From positions 13,100,001 through 13,164,000 of the forward strand of contig JAWQUS010000026.1 of assembly GCA_036365455.1 (NCBI GenBank): 64,000 nucleotides of DNA, read 5' to 3'. A program made the translations under genes and the position numbers. This DNA is from Macrosoma leucophasiata. Taxonomy: Eukaryota; Arthropoda; Insecta; Lepidoptera; Hedylidae. Position 1 is the first letter of the stretch, and every line of letters begins with the position of its first letter. Shown piece after piece: positions 1-10,767 of the stretch. The notes below the pieces were generated by a model. It did not search any database, was not told the origin of the DNA, and saw only the letters and a program-made list of their open reading frames with translations.

Positions 1-690
1 CGATGTTCATTTGACAAATTCCACAAATAATCGATACTAATCGATTTCCAATTTAAAGAAATTCATCGGAACTTCTTTAAATTCATCGATTTTTTTGTTT
101 ATATGTGATGCACTAGATGCAGATAGCATTAGTTTTGTTTTATCTACAATAGTTTTATCTACAATAGTACTATCCCAAGCGTCGGCTGTATCGCCGCCAT
201 GTTGAACATGGTTGAAAATGATAAAATCGTTTGAATTAAATGTAGTAGTAACTAAAATATATTCTTGAATAAATTAATTGATTTTTTTCGGATTCTTATT
301 TAATTTACCCATTTTTTGAGTGTACGAACCAGAGCCGAAATCACAACATCTCTTTTCCAAAACAAAGTACGTGTCACGTGGCACATGGCCACCACGATAC
401 GGCGACGTGGCAATCCAATTATTTCGATTAAATTAACGTGGACAATATATCACTCTTTACATACATGCTATTTTTTTTTATATAATAATAAATCGACATA
501 TATTGTGACCCTTTCAAACTCAAACGTTCATAAAGTTCATAAAGATTAAAGCTTTATGTCATCAGGCATATCTTTAAAATTCATAACAATAGCCATAAAC
601 CGCGATATTGCTTTGTGTCACGAAATGCTTTTGAATTGTACAATGGACTAGAAAAGTTTAATAAAATTAAGAAATATTGTTTATGTTACC
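1..690. other. AT-rich stretch, nothing recognised
   Basis: No repeat family, RNA gene or convincing frame is visible. A 77-codon open frame at 316-549 has no recognisable motif. Confidence 0.5.
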
Positions 691-755
691 TCACTGCTGT
701 ATTTTCCTGAAGAGGTGCCTACCAGTTCAGGAAAATACAGGCGTAAAGAGGTAGA
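688..755. other. Short perfect hairpin
   Basis: Arms 697-711 and 726-740 are perfectly complementary (15 bp) around a 14-base loop. An outer pairing of TACCTC (near 688) with GAGGTA (near 750) is possible. The size fits a small RNA hairpin or an old MITE remnant; nothing else supports a function. Confidence 0.35.
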
Positions 756-792
756 TGTATTGTACATATCTATATGTACAGAACCCGTCAAG

Positions 793-925
793 AATTATCT
801 GGAAGTTCCCCAGTACCTCGGGGTTTGGTAATATGCCCGGAGATGTCAACAGGCCACCTGTTACATGGGCCAGCGAATCGTGGGTGTTGTTAGCATGTAT
901 GCTTCAATGGATGCATTTTACGTTT
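793..925 (+). repeat. tSINE-3 body fragment
   Basis: This block is the reverse complement of part of the tRNA-headed SINE at 51555-51885: a conserved run around the GTTACATGGG and CGTGGGTG motifs. The tRNA head is missing. LepA copy 969-1198 lies just downstream. Confidence 0.6.
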
Positions 926-968
926 ATTTTTAAGTTACTTCCGTTACGAGTTACTTTTTATTTATTTA

Positions 969-1198
969 TTTTTTTTTTTTTTTATGTAATGGAAGTGGTA
1001 AACAAGCATGCAGTTCACATTGATGTTAAGTGATGACTGCAGCCTATAGACACCCACACAAAGACCAAGGTCAAAATGCAGATGCGTTACCACTCCTGAG
1101 GCCTAAGGTCTTATGCCTCTGTGCCGGAAATTACAGGGCCGTACATTACCACCTGACCGGAACACGATAGTGTTGAACACTACCATTTAGCGGCAAAA
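969..1198 (-). mobile_element. LepA retroposon, 5'-truncated
   Basis: LepA is a dispersed family of about 290 bp. Sense copies begin TTTTACTGGTGGTAG and end TTGCCACTTCCATTACAT plus an A-run. Its layout and tail resemble the 3' end of a Bombyx BMC1-type LINE (recalled, not searched), so it is either a LINE 3' fragment or a SINE using LINE machinery. This copy is antisense, starts with a T-run and is cut after the AGCGGCAA block. The family call is firm; its partner LINE is inference. Confidence 0.85.
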
Positions 1199-1199
1199 A

Positions 1200-1773
1200 T
1201 TTGGACTTATGGAATTACTTATGGAATTATCTGCTAAATAAATGATATCATCAAAACCCCGGCTAACATTTTTTGTAAGCTCTACTTTAGTATAATCTTA
1301 AATAATATATTAAATACTGAGCAATGTATTTGACGTAGTCACGATACTAACCGATGCCAAGTGAATGAAAAATGATGATATCAAAGTTATTGTATTGACA
1401 ATTCTACTGCATTACGGTTTGATACTTAGGGTCATTGCTCACTAGAGCCACCCGGCACCCGACCAGCGTCCGACCGCTCGAGCGGTCTGCGTCTTTTACA
1501 TCAACTTCACTCTGTATCGACACCGGATCGCCCCGACCGCAAGCTGTCAACGCACGGGCATCGCGCGGACTTCGAGTGGTTAGCACTCGATGACCACTAG
1601 CTTGTCTTGCGTTGACTTTGCACTGCCAACTCGCTGTTCCCAAGTGGACCGCGCGCTGTCCGCGAGTGGTTCACACGTAACATCGCGTCGTTCACCCGTG
1701 GCGTGGATGCCGTGGCTGTAGTGAGCTATGACCCTTATTGTTTTATCGAGAGTTGTAGTATAAAGCCAGGAGA
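1200..1773. other. GC-richer patch of unknown origin
   Basis: Bases 1440-1720 are clearly GC- and CpG-richer than the surroundings. TATAAAG lies at 1759-1765. It could be a gene-associated CpG patch or a retroelement promoter region; no second copy is seen in the window. Confidence 0.3.
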
Positions 1774-1930
1774 TGTTAGTTTCTTTTTTTGTAGCTCAAT
1801 CACGCTAAAGCGGCTAAACAGGCAGTTCACACTGTTGTTTAGTGATGACTGCAGCTAGACACATACACAAAGACCAGAAGTCAAAATGCACCATACCCCT
1901 GAAGCCTTAGTTATTATGACTGTGTGATAG
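1774..1930 (-). mobile_element. LepA, decayed fragment
   Basis: The T-run, CAGTTCACA, TTTAGTGATGACTGCAG and CACAAAGACCA motifs appear in LepA order with many substitutions. Only the tail half remains. Confidence 0.6.
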
Positions 1931-1977
1931 ATAAAAAGTCTTTCAATATTATTTTGTTTCTATTACACTGTGAAAGG

Positions 1978-2265
1978 CATAGAGCAACGCAGCCCACCGG
2001 GGGGAGTAGCCATATAATAATAGTATAATAGCGTGTATTACCGATGCATAACAGTCTGTCATTTTTTACGGAGGAAAATGCGTGCGACGCACACTAAAAA
2101 AATCGTCTACTACTACGAAACTCACACCTTGACTTTAACAAAATACAGAAACAATTTCACGCACACATTTAAATATCTAGGCGTCAGGTATAGGCCCATT
2201 TGGGCTTGTACTTTAACAGAGGTGAAAGCCTGCCTATGGCTACTCCCCTCCGGTGTTGCTCTATG
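1978..2265 (+). mobile_element. hAT-M non-autonomous element with 8-bp target duplication
   Basis: The ends are CATAGAGCAAC and GTTGCTCTATG, with more inverted GC-rich sequence just inside (GGGGGGAGTAGCC against GGCTACTCCCCTCC). It is flanked by a perfect 8-bp direct repeat, GTGAAAGG, at 1970-1977 and 2266-2273. Eight-base duplications and CA..TG ends fit the hAT superfamily. At 288 bp it encodes no transposase. Copies at 52257 and 59643 also have perfect 8-bp duplications, so the boundaries are firm. Confidence 0.88.
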
Positions 2266-2369
2266 GTGAAAGGTCACAATAACTTCAGATAGAACAAAAT
2301 CTGTCGGAGCAGTTATTGATATAAAAAATCTATGTAACTTTAAGAAAATATATATATGTAACTTTCTTT

Positions 2370-2409
2370 TAGAGAAATCGGGCAGAATAAGGTCTACCGG
2401 GACAGCTAG
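2370..2409 (+). mobile_element. Helitron-like 3' terminus fragment
   Basis: ACCGGGACAGCTAG followed by T matches the CTAG end seen in other Helitron-like copies here, for example at 25711. The 5' side is not recognisable. Confidence 0.4.
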
Positions 2410-2730
2410 TCAATAATTACATATAATAAGACAGTTAAAATCGAGTGTCTGTACATTATTTGAATAATGAATATTTTCCAAAAAACTGATAGGGGGCGAT
2501 TAAAGAAGATTAACAGAAACAAAAAAAAAACAATCTGTCTGGTACGTTATAACTTCGAAACTACTTACTGGATTTGAACGCGGTTTTCACAGGTGGATTA
2601 CATATTATAATTATGAGCGTTGTTAAAACGTTTGTTTTGTCAAAATCGGATAAAGGTAAAAGAAGTTATAGTCAATTGGTTTTGGTATGGTCAAAATTTA
2701 CTTCAAGCACTGCTTCAAAGCTTTAAACTT

Positions 2731-3022
2731 TTTTACTGGTGGTAGAGCTGCAGTGACGGAGCTCGCGGGCGTAGTCACCACCGCATTACCTAATATACCT
2801 ACTTGCCGCTAAATGGTAGTGTTCAGCACTATCGTGTTCAGGTCAGGTGGTAATGTACGGCCCTGTAATTTCCGGCACAGAGGCATAGCACCTTAGGCCT
2901 CAGGTGTGGTAACGCATCTACATTTTGACCTTCGTCTATGTGTGGGTGTCTATAGTCTGCAGTCATCACTTAACATCAATATGAACTCCATGCTTATTTG
3001 CCACTAAAATAACATAAAAAAA
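2731..3022 (+). mobile_element. LepA, full-length sense copy
   Basis: It runs from TTTTACTGGTGGTAGAG to AACATAAAAAAA, with all family blocks in order, and is a good reference copy. Confidence 0.9.
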
Positions 3023-3065
3023 GAACTGAGTTAAATGCGGTTTACATAAACGTATTTAATTTAGA

Positions 3066-3155
3066 CTAGCTGTGCCTGCAACTATATCTGCGTAGAATTT
3101 AACAAAATTATTGTTCAGTATCTACGCGGGCGAAGTCGTGGGCACAGCTAATTTA
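3066..3155 (-). mobile_element. Helitron-like terminal hairpin fragment
   Basis: ACTAGCTGTGCC and GGGCACAGCTAA form an imperfect inverted pair about 85 bp across, as in the fuller copies at 12731 and 39939. Only this end remains. Confidence 0.5.
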
Positions 3156-3762
3156 CAATAAATATGTTGCCGACCAATATTTGCAGCTGTAGAGCAATTT
3201 TTGCAGTTCCTATCTTGATATTCCTGATATCACCCAGTTGTTAGGGGTCCGGTTGAAAACCAGCGCCAGTTTTAGTCGTGCAAATGCTGAACCGCATACT
3301 CTTTTAGTGCTGCCGTGAGACATCGGACACACGTCAGGTGTTTTTTTTTCTTTGTATTAAGTATGTTCTTAAGGAAATTCCTTTTTGTTATGTTACTTAC
3401 TGTGTTTTTTTTTAGTTCTTTATGCATTTTTTTTTGGTTCTTTTTTCTGTGCCTTTTTTATGTGTCTCAGGCGCATTAAAGAAACGTTTTTCCCTTTTTT
3501 TCTTTCTTTTCAATATAAAAGAATATGTTGAGAGACGGAACCCAATCCTGCGCGTTTATCGACAGATACTTGGCAGGTTTCCTTTAATTTGGCCCTGTAT
3601 CGATATCTACGAGTAATTAGGCGCAAGAAAAAAGACATTGATTAATTATATTGTCTTAAACAGGAAATTACGCCGGGGCTCTTATGACAGAGTAATTAAT
3701 TTTAAGACTTGATATTACACAAAAAAATATATATACCATACCTACTTCATACTGAAGCAAGA
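3156..3762. other. T-rich stretch, nothing recognised
   Basis: Several T-runs (3336-3500) and no recognisable element or coding motif. Confidence 0.5.
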
Positions 3763-3804
3763 AATCTGAGAATCTGGTGAGATTCACAGCTCGTACTACG
3801 ACTT
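3763..3804. repeat. MITE end fragment (GGTGAGATTCACAG type)
   Basis: It matches the left terminal repeat of the MITE at 50446-50979. The right end was not found here. Confidence 0.4.
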
Positions 3805-3819
3805 TTTTGACTTCGAACT

Positions 3820-4083
3820 TTTTTTTTTTTTATCTAATGAAGGTGGCAAACTTCACATTTATTTTGAGTGATGGCTGTAGCCTGTAGACACTTACACAAA
3901 GACCTGGTCTCTCTGAGACCTTAGTTGTTATGTCTCTGTGATAGTTATTACTGGGCTGCAGAACACTGCCATTTGGTGGCAGACAGATTAGGTACCTAAT
4001 GCCACCACATTAGGTACCTAATCTGTCTGCCACTAAATGCCTACGCTCTCGAGCTCCTACACTGGAACTCTACCACCAGTAAT
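3820..4083 (-). mobile_element. LepA, diverged, with internal hairpin
   Basis: The copy runs from a T-run to CTACCACCAGTAA. At 3971-4000 and 4009-4038 it contains a 30-bp inverted duplication (29/30 matching, 8-base spacer) of its own sequence around AGATTAGGTACCTAAT. Confidence 0.8.
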
Positions 4084-4680
4084 TATTAATAATAATTTAT
4101 TATACGTTTATTTTGTTTCACAGGCGTGTCAAAACGTTTACTTACTTAAATAATAAGTCGAGTAAAGTAAAATAAGAGTATACACATCTATATATATACA
4201 CATATATATGTTTTTTTAGTATAAATTATCTAAATTATATATTTAGACAATAAAAAAATATTCAAGGTTTTTAAAATAAAGTCTTGCGGTCGTATGATCT
4301 GTAATTGCAAATTTGACTTCAATCGCGAATGTTTTGTCTCGTTTCCTAATACTGATTATCAAATCAAAAAAAAACGGACAAAAAAAAATGGACAGTTCCT
4401 AAATTTAATCGCAGACGACGTTGAAGTACGGCCCGAGTTTACAAATTTTGGACACGTTCTACATTTTGCTATTGATACAAAGCCAGTTAAGCTTGTTTGA
4501 CTGACCCTTACATAACACAGACAATAGTGTGATCCTGGCATTTCTTAGGCCGGTCGCCCACCGGCGCGGCGCTCCAAAATATAAAATAACAATGTGATTG
4601 ATATATTTTATGGTGTTTTACACAATAATACGTGCGAGTGAAATATTATATATTCTAAAAAAAAATTATATATTCGTTTT
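4084..4680. other. AT-rich stretch, nothing recognised
   Basis: Frames at 4294-4500 and 4359-4541 are short and lack motifs. Confidence 0.5.
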
Positions 4681-4735
4681 TCCCGGGCGGGATTGGAACC
4701 CGCGAATTGTACCACTAACTAAATTGCTCGTACAA
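4681..4735 (-). repeat. tRNA-like SINE head fragment
   Basis: On the minus strand GCGGGTTCCAATCCCGCCCG resembles a tRNA T-arm and polymerase III B box. The rest of the tRNA fold is not convincing, so it is a relic. Confidence 0.4.
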
Positions 4736-5029
4736 TTAAACTGAGACAAGTAATGTGGGACTGCGGTAGCTGAACCCATATGTCGTGGGTTCGAGTAAAA
4801 CCAACAGAAACGTACCTACATCGGCATAATATGATGTAATTAATGCCAAGTGAAGTCAAGTAATTAACAAGTGACCATACTTAGCACCTATATACAAGTA
4901 CCTAACTATGGAGACAAATAAGAATAAGTACAATAATTATATCACTGAATTTAGTCTAATTACATATTAAGTATGTTCCTACGAATAAATCAGTTATTTA
5001 GTATACATAAAAGCAAGATATATTTTAAA

Positions 5030-5170
5030 CTAGCTAACCTGATGAACTTCGTCCCGCTTTAGAATTAATAAATGTGTCAAAGATTTGACAAATACGATCT
5101 AAATCAAAATTAAATAGTTGATTTTTTTATTTTCCTTACAATTCCTTCGTATTTTCTGTCAAAAGTCGGA
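5030..5170 (-). mobile_element. Helitron-like 3' end, truncated
   Basis: CTAG at 5030-5033 is preceded by A on the plus strand (T after CTAG on the minus strand). It is followed by a GAACTTCGTCCCG hairpin region and an AATGTGTCAAAG block shared with 9831-10091. Confidence 0.55.
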
Positions 5171-5503
5171 GTGAAATAATCACCTACCAGTAGAATAACG
5201 TCCAATTACCTTTAAATCCTCGTAATGGATCACATTTAGTACCGTTATCACTAACCCGTTTCGTCTGTATTGAGTAGCGCTGTGGACGAAGGGCCTAAGC
5301 CTGGATATTTGAAACGCGAACGTAACTTAAATGCAAAATATGTGGCTTCAGAACATCTTAGGCCTAGGGAAAAAAAAAAGTAAAAGTATTTCATTTCTAA
5401 ATACGTTAATTACTTTTTTTGTTTTTTTACGATCTTCGTGATACGTATGCTATTTTGGCGCTATCATGACATACCATATTATATAGATATTAATAATTGT
5501 TTT
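5171..5503. other. AT-rich stretch, nothing recognised
   Basis: No element recognised. Confidence 0.45.
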
Positions 5504-5810
5504 TCAAAACAATTATTAAGGGTAAAAGCGACTTCTTTACGATATTCAATAAACTGCAAAGTTCATTATATCGGTTGCCTAACTAGCATAGTCTGGCAAT
5601 AGATGGCGCTACTGCTACCATAGGGCAATGCAATAAATGTGAAGGAAAGATTTGACAAATCGGGCAGGACTTTAGAAGCTCAGTTGGAAGAGCGGCTGGA
5701 CTAGATTCCCAGTGGCCGCGAGTTCGAGTCTCGCCTGAAGTCAATTTTTTCTTTCCATTTTCTTTAAAATATATTTCACAAGCATGTGTTAATGCGAAAT
5801 AATATAAAAA
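5504..5810 (+). mobile_element. tSINE-1, near full-length
   Basis: A 5' leader of about 150 bp is followed by a tRNA-like block (about 5667-5742) and a body with CACAAGCATGTGTTAATGCG. The tRNA block has a D-arm-like GCTCAGTTGGAAGAGC, a T-arm GCGAGTTCGAGTCTCGC and an acceptor ending TGAAGTC. The anticodon loop would be 9 bases instead of 7, so it is a tRNA-derived repeat, not a working tRNA. Minus copies lie at 27280, 33282, 42395 and 53494, and a plus copy at 24938. Confidence 0.8.
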
Positions 5811-5839
5811 AAATACCTAAAAGTTATTTTTTAGACTTT

Positions 5840-6165
5840 TTTTTTCAAAAAGAGAGTCAATGTTTCTGCGACAGTGGTGTTGAGAATCCATGTGATCCTC
5901 CGCGTATAAGGCAATCCTTGTGGATTCCTAGACTTGAGTGAGACCTCTGTGGGTCTGTACGGACATCGATCGGCGCGTGGGCCTGGCATCGGACGAACGC
6001 TAACTCCGTTACCCCCATTTTGGAGTTGCTTTGAGTATGGACGATTCAGGGTAGTTTTGTCCACTCTACTACTTTCCTGCGCAGAAACGGACTCCCGATT
6101 GGCGAGCGCGCCCGACTGTATATATGCTACGCTGCGAGAAAACTCCGATAGCGTGATTTAGAATC
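5840..6165 (-). repeat. LTR-like dispersed repeat, copy 1
   Basis: Matches 10768-11105 in opposite orientation over about 330 bp. Read on its sense strand it has TATATA, then TTTCTGCGCAGGAAAGTAGT, and ends CTCTTTTTGAAAAA. The second copy retains AATAAAG there. A TATA box upstream and a poly(A) signal downstream suggest a solo LTR or a retroelement UTR, but clear TG..CA ends and target duplications were not found. Confidence 0.5.
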
Positions 6166-6179
6166 TATAGTTCATCCCT

Positions 6180-6560
6180 ACTAAGATCCCGCTACTTCAA
6201 TCTGCAGGTAGCGGTTTTTTTTTAACGATACATTTCAGATTACAGCATACTTTAATTAAATTTATCGTAGTTAGTTTTCGTTTATAAATAAATTAAATGT
6301 ACATTATTAATAAATAAGATTATAAAGAGAACCTAATTTCAATTAATTGAAAATGACATTAGAAATTGAAAAGTAAATGGCTGTCAACTCATAGTAAGCC
6401 GCAATTCATGGGTTGCCGGGTGTAAGCCGATAACTTATTGTTATTTTTAGTATGAGCAAGGGAGACGAAATGCGTGCGCTGCCCTGCGTTGTAGGTAAAC
6501 AAAGACGCGACATACTATGTTCATTTCGTTTTGTCGTCGTAGTTTTAGAGTAATAACATA
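6180..6560. other. AT-rich stretch, nothing recognised
   Basis: No element or coding motif. Confidence 0.45.
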
Positions 6561-6589
6561 ACGTAACGATATAAAAAAAATGTGAACAC

Positions 6590-6672
6590 AAAATTCACTT
6601 CGGACGGTCGGGACCTCCGACCTCTGGACAACCAGTCTCACCGCTTTACCACTAAGCTACCGGGCTAAATAT
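6590..6672 (-). repeat. tRNA-headed SINE head fragment
   Basis: On the minus strand it reads TAGCTTAGTGGTAAAGCGG (D-arm-like) then GGTCGGAGGTCCCGACC (degenerate T-arm). A second partial echo of the D-arm motif follows at 6680-6710. Confidence 0.5.
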
Positions 6673-6872
6673 GCAAGTTCGGTAACTTTGTGGTAAAGCG
6701 GTCTTTAAAAACTTTAAATTTTCTTGCATATGCTATTGCGAAAAATAATATTCTTCAAAGGGTATTTAACATATAAGAGCGGGGAATTCCATACAAAGCT
6801 TTACTCTGTCGGAACATTATACAACTGTGCTGTAATCATTCTCAAAATATAAGTTAAAAAAATAAACTCTAA

Positions 6873-7018
6873 CCCCCTTATTCATAAACGCATTTTAGCT
6901 AAAGTGTTGCTAATCTCTAGTTTGTCTTTTTCTATCCTGCACATTTTCCAATGCAACTGACAAAGACAAAGCATTCTATAGCTAAAACGTATCTAATGTA
7001 CGCTTATGAATAAGGGGG
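6873..7018. mobile_element. Harbinger-like MITE with TAA target duplication
   Basis: The terminal inverted repeats CCCCCTTATTCATAA and TTATGAATAAGGGGG are perfect over 15 bp. The flanks are TAA (6870-6872) and TAA (7019-7021). A 3-bp TWA duplication fits PIF/Harbinger. The 146-bp element carries no gene. Confidence 0.75.
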
Positions 7019-7087
7019 TAAGGTTTTACTCTCACAAAACATTAACTGCTCTGTCAAGGGATCCGTACTGTAATCTATATGTAGGTA

Positions 7088-7125
7088 TAAAGATGTCAAA
7101 CAAGCATACAGTTCACATAGGCCAT
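7088..7125 (-). repeat. LepA tail fragment
   Basis: CAAACAAGCATACAGTTCAC matches the LepA tail. The copy breaks off afterwards. Confidence 0.55.
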
Positions 7126-7769
7126 TTTTTGATAAGCAACCTAGTGGATATATATTCTTTAGATTATAAATATGCGTTAAAATTAGGTTTGCAGCATATC
7201 TAGATTAACGAAGTGATTCTTCAGTGGGATCCTAACCTATAACATGAATCATTCACAAAATATAAGTTTTATCAAAAAAAAAACAGGTATCTGCAGATTC
7301 AAGCAGCGGGCTCTTATGATACGTTCATTTGGTGTCTTGTACACTAAAAATCATTGCTCAATATTTTCACCCAAACGTAGCTAACCGTATGAAGCTATTT
7401 TTTAAATGTTGATTAAGATCATTGGGTCAAAATAAATATAAATGAAGATACACATTTAAACGGGGCTGAAAACACGATCCAATATTAGTATTTTGTTGTG
7501 CTTCTTACAAAAGATTATACCTACCTAAAGGTATGCGATGTTATACGATACGAACAGTGGCAAACATGCTTATATTCCATGACGACGGGAAGTTAATATT
7601 TTCCAGTCTATAGTTTACTCTTTGCCTTTGTATAACTAATAGGAAGGTACACAATAAGAGAGCTCTCTGCTTATCCAAAATCAATCAAATTAAGCATTTA
7701 TTACAACTCTATAAGGTGCTCATGTAGTCAAGCGCCAATTTCCCTTGCACTTTATTAAGATCTAATGAA
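7126..7769. other. Nothing recognised
   Basis: AT-rich. Upstream coding of the LINE at 7770 may extend into it but cannot be read. Confidence 0.4.
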
Positions 7770-8341
7770 TGCCAAGTATTCTTAATAGTTTTGAAAGATG
7801 CATATTGATAATTTATGCAGAAGGCTTGAACGTTTTATATTTTTGTTAAAAAAAGATAAGGCTCACTGTTTCTGAAGAAGCTGCATTAATAGCATATCAC
7901 GGTTTGGTTTCTTCCCTGCTAAATTATGGGCTTCTGATGTGGGGTAACTGTGTGACATTGTTAGAGTTTTTAGATTACAAAAGCGATGCCTCAGAGTTAT
8001 AAATAGATCCAGGTATAAAGATAGCTGTCGGCCTCTTTTCAAATCCTTTAACATCCTACCTTTATCGTCTATGTACATTAATGAGTTATGTATATTTGTT
8101 AAGAAGCATCCATATTTCTTTTAAAAATACACCGACGTTTGTTCTCGACAAAAGAGGGGCTTTTATGCTGATCTACTCTATCATCCTCCTTGCCATAAAG
8201 ACATCTACAAAAGAAACGCATATAATATGTGTATATCTGTTTACAATACCCTTCCTGCATTCATGAAAAAACTTGAGGGGAATAAATTTAAACGAACCTT
8301 AAATAAAAATAAAATATGTTGTTATAATAATTCTAATTAAT
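7770..8341 (+). pseudogene. Decayed Jockey-like LINE ORF2, C-terminal part
   Basis: The plus strand translates in pieces to a typical C-terminal region of a Jockey-superfamily LINE reverse transcriptase: LNYGLLMWGN (about 7916-7950), then RLQKRCLRVINR and SCRPLFKSFNILPL (about 7971-8050), and VKKHPYFF (about 8088-8115). After a frameshift near 8115 come RQKRGFYADLLYHPP and SVYNTLPAFMKKLEGNKFKR. It ends at TAA near 8341. At least two frameshifts break it and the catalytic YxDD region is missing upstream. It is a 5'-truncated, dead LINE. The match rests on recalled family motifs. Confidence 0.78.
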
Positions 8342-8530
8342 CCAATATATTATGTAAGTTTTCAATGACCTTAATCTAAGTAAACAATACCTATAATTTT
8401 AATGTACCTAATTCAACTCTGTATGACCTCAATCAATTTAAATAATGTAATAACAATTATCTTGTAAAATCAATAACGTTTAATACAAGCATTTGCACAT
8501 CCGCTTGCGGATTGAATAAATGTTCTGACT
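8342..8530 (+). repeat. Probable 3' UTR of the LINE at 7770
   Basis: It follows the last LINE codons directly and contains CTTGCGGATTGAATAAATG near its end, resembling a poly(A) signal region. Confidence 0.45.
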
Positions 8531-8648
8531 TTAAAATAGTATTAAGATCCTGAAAATGTAATTGTATTCTAGCAAATAAATGACTTCTTATCTTATCTTT
8601 GAGACCTGCCATATTTTCAAAAATTTCAAAAAAAAAAACACACAAAAG

Positions 8649-8760
8649 TATAGGGAATCGGATTACTTTTGAGAATGTGTCTAAAATTATTCTTTATACG
8701 TTTATTTAACCATAAAAAATATTAATTTTATTATTTAAACATGTTAAAGTACCAGAAACT
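8649..8760. repeat. 112-bp inverted repeat, left arm
   Basis: Identical to the reverse complement of 11173-11284 except for three bases (about 97%). AT-rich, no frame. The arms are 2.4 kb apart. Confidence 0.9.
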
Positions 8761-9299
8761 ACACATACATTTTATTATTTCAAAAATGCCGCGTAAACGG
8801 TGCCGAATGACTCTGAACAATGTGACGTCAACTGTTTGCAATCAAAGTGAATCTTTTAATTCCATACGACTAACCAGGTGAATTAATTTTATTGAATTTC
8901 CTGTAACTTATTTTTAGTGTAAATAACGTAGAAAATATCCAAAAAAAAAAGAGCCAATAAATCAAAGTATCACTTGTGTTAAATATTTGTTGTACAAACA
9001 TAATTATGTCGTCACGTCCTGTAATTTATGTTTCGTTCAACATGGAGCACAGATACAAAATATTAAAATTATTACATTTTATTTTGCAATTTAAAAATAT
9101 AAATCATTAATATTTCACGAAAATATTTAATGAGTCATCGTATTATTCCACAAACATTCATTCTAATCATAGTTTACATTTATTTTCGATAGCTGTCCGA
9201 TTGCCTATTGAATTGTGTCCCCTGTGCGTTTTTTTTTTGTCGATGTTATTTCCCCCCTCTTCATTTATTGAGTTGTAAGACTGTCCGTATAATCTTTGT
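8761..9299. other. AT-rich stretch, nothing recognised
   Basis: No element or coding motif. Confidence 0.45.
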
Positions 9300-9480
9300 C
9301 GGCCCGGTTGGTTCAGAGGTGTGGAACAACCGTTTGATTCGAGGCTCTCGGGTTCGATCCCCGCGTCGGTGCAATATATATATTTTTTATATGGCCTATA
9401 GAGTGGTCGACAAACGTCATGGAGGGTGTGTGAGAAAGAGATAACGCTCTACAGATCCAAAATGAGCCGAAGTCTCCTTC
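9300..9480 (+). mobile_element. tSINE-2 (tRNA-headed SINE)
   Basis: The tRNA-like head has GGTTGGTTCAGAGG (A-box-like) and GGGTTCGATCCCCG (B-box-like), about 35 bases apart. The head is shared with 36246-36450. The body is AT-rich then unique. Confidence 0.65.
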
Positions 9481-9830
9481 CTATTCAGGTTACTCAGGTT
9501 TTTTTTTTTTCAATAATGAAAAAAATCTGTTCATAGCTATGTAATTAACATTGGAACTCGTATCAATAGAATGTTCCATCTCCTCTTTTATCTTGAGATT
9601 TACTATTGTTTAAAGATAGGTTGTTTAAAAATAATCTATAATGTCAAAAACAAAATATAAATAGCGAATGATGGGTGTATGTATGAATACATAATACAGC
9701 CTCATCCATAGGGAAAAGAAGTTAAAATTATAAATTTGAAATACTTAGTAAAATTAAATGAAAACTATCACATAATGTTATTAGAATGAAGTTTATTTTT
9801 TTACAAACTCAACATAAAAAATGTTAATCA

Positions 9831-10091
9831 CTAGCGGATCCGGCAAACTTCGTACCTATTGCCTCAGAATTAAATAATGTGTCAAAGGTTTGATAGATAC
9901 GGACTATTTGTATGGGAAAATGAAATTGTGGTTTTTACTTTTCCCCTTCAATTTCTTCATATTTTCTAACCTTTTAAACCTTCCCTGGGCTTCCAGAAAT
10001 AATTCCAAACCAAAATTAGGCAAATCGCTCCAGCCGTTCTCGAGTTTTAGCGAGACTTACGAACAGCAATTGATTGTTATATATATATAGA
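9831..10091 (-). mobile_element. Helitron-like non-autonomous element
   Basis: On the minus strand it begins TCTATATATATA and ends CTAG, inserted between A and T, which is the Helitron signature. A GAACGGCTGGAGCGATTTG block lies internally. At 261 bp there is no Rep/helicase. Fragments of the family occur at 5030 and 11470. Confidence 0.75.
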
Positions 10092-10767
10092 TAACAACTT
10101 TTATGGATTCTTATCGTACAAAATATCCATTATTTTATCACTATCTTGCCTCATCATGTAAAAAAAAATTACCAACATTCACTTAGTGCTTGATATGTAA
10201 TATATATCTTTTTTTTATTCTTGCAATTTGCAATGGACATTCTAACTGCATGTTTAGTGCACGCGGATTGTAAGCGGATATTAGCTTTGAAAGTACATCT
10301 TCTGGAAGATTAAGTACCTATTAATCCCTAATTACATTTAGTATTACACGTAGTTGTGTTGCCACTCCTACTGCCTTAGTTTTTGCCTCTGGGCAGAATA
10401 TGGCGCTGTATATGAATATTGAGGAAAATAATAAAAATAATGTATTATTTTAATTACAGGTATTCAAAATTATATTCGATATCTTTGATTGTTGTCGCAA
10501 ACCTCCCGTTGACCACAATATACTTACTTTAATGAACTTCTAATGGATTTTAAATCGCTATACGAAATGCGATAGATTACACGCGACACCGATAGATGGC
10601 GTTAACAGTCCCGCTTAGATGTGTGTCCTTATTTATTTTTAAATTGTCCAAATTATCTTAATTAACATTACGAAAATAGCTTCATCAATTTAATTATGCT
10701 TCAATGAAAATATTTACCAATAAATTTCATTCGATACAGCACCAGATGACCTTAAGGATGTAAAGAG
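10092..10767. other. Nothing recognised
   Basis: AT-rich. No repeat match seen within the window. Confidence 0.45.

Noticed and set aside
1759..1765. TATA box of a host promoter
   Set aside because: TATAAAG follows a GC-rich patch, but no transcript start, downstream frame or second signal supports it.
5667..5742. Possible functional tRNA gene
   Set aside because: The stems look tRNA-like but the anticodon loop is 9 bases, the block is embedded in a dispersed SINE with the same flanks in several copies, and no standard anticodon can be placed.
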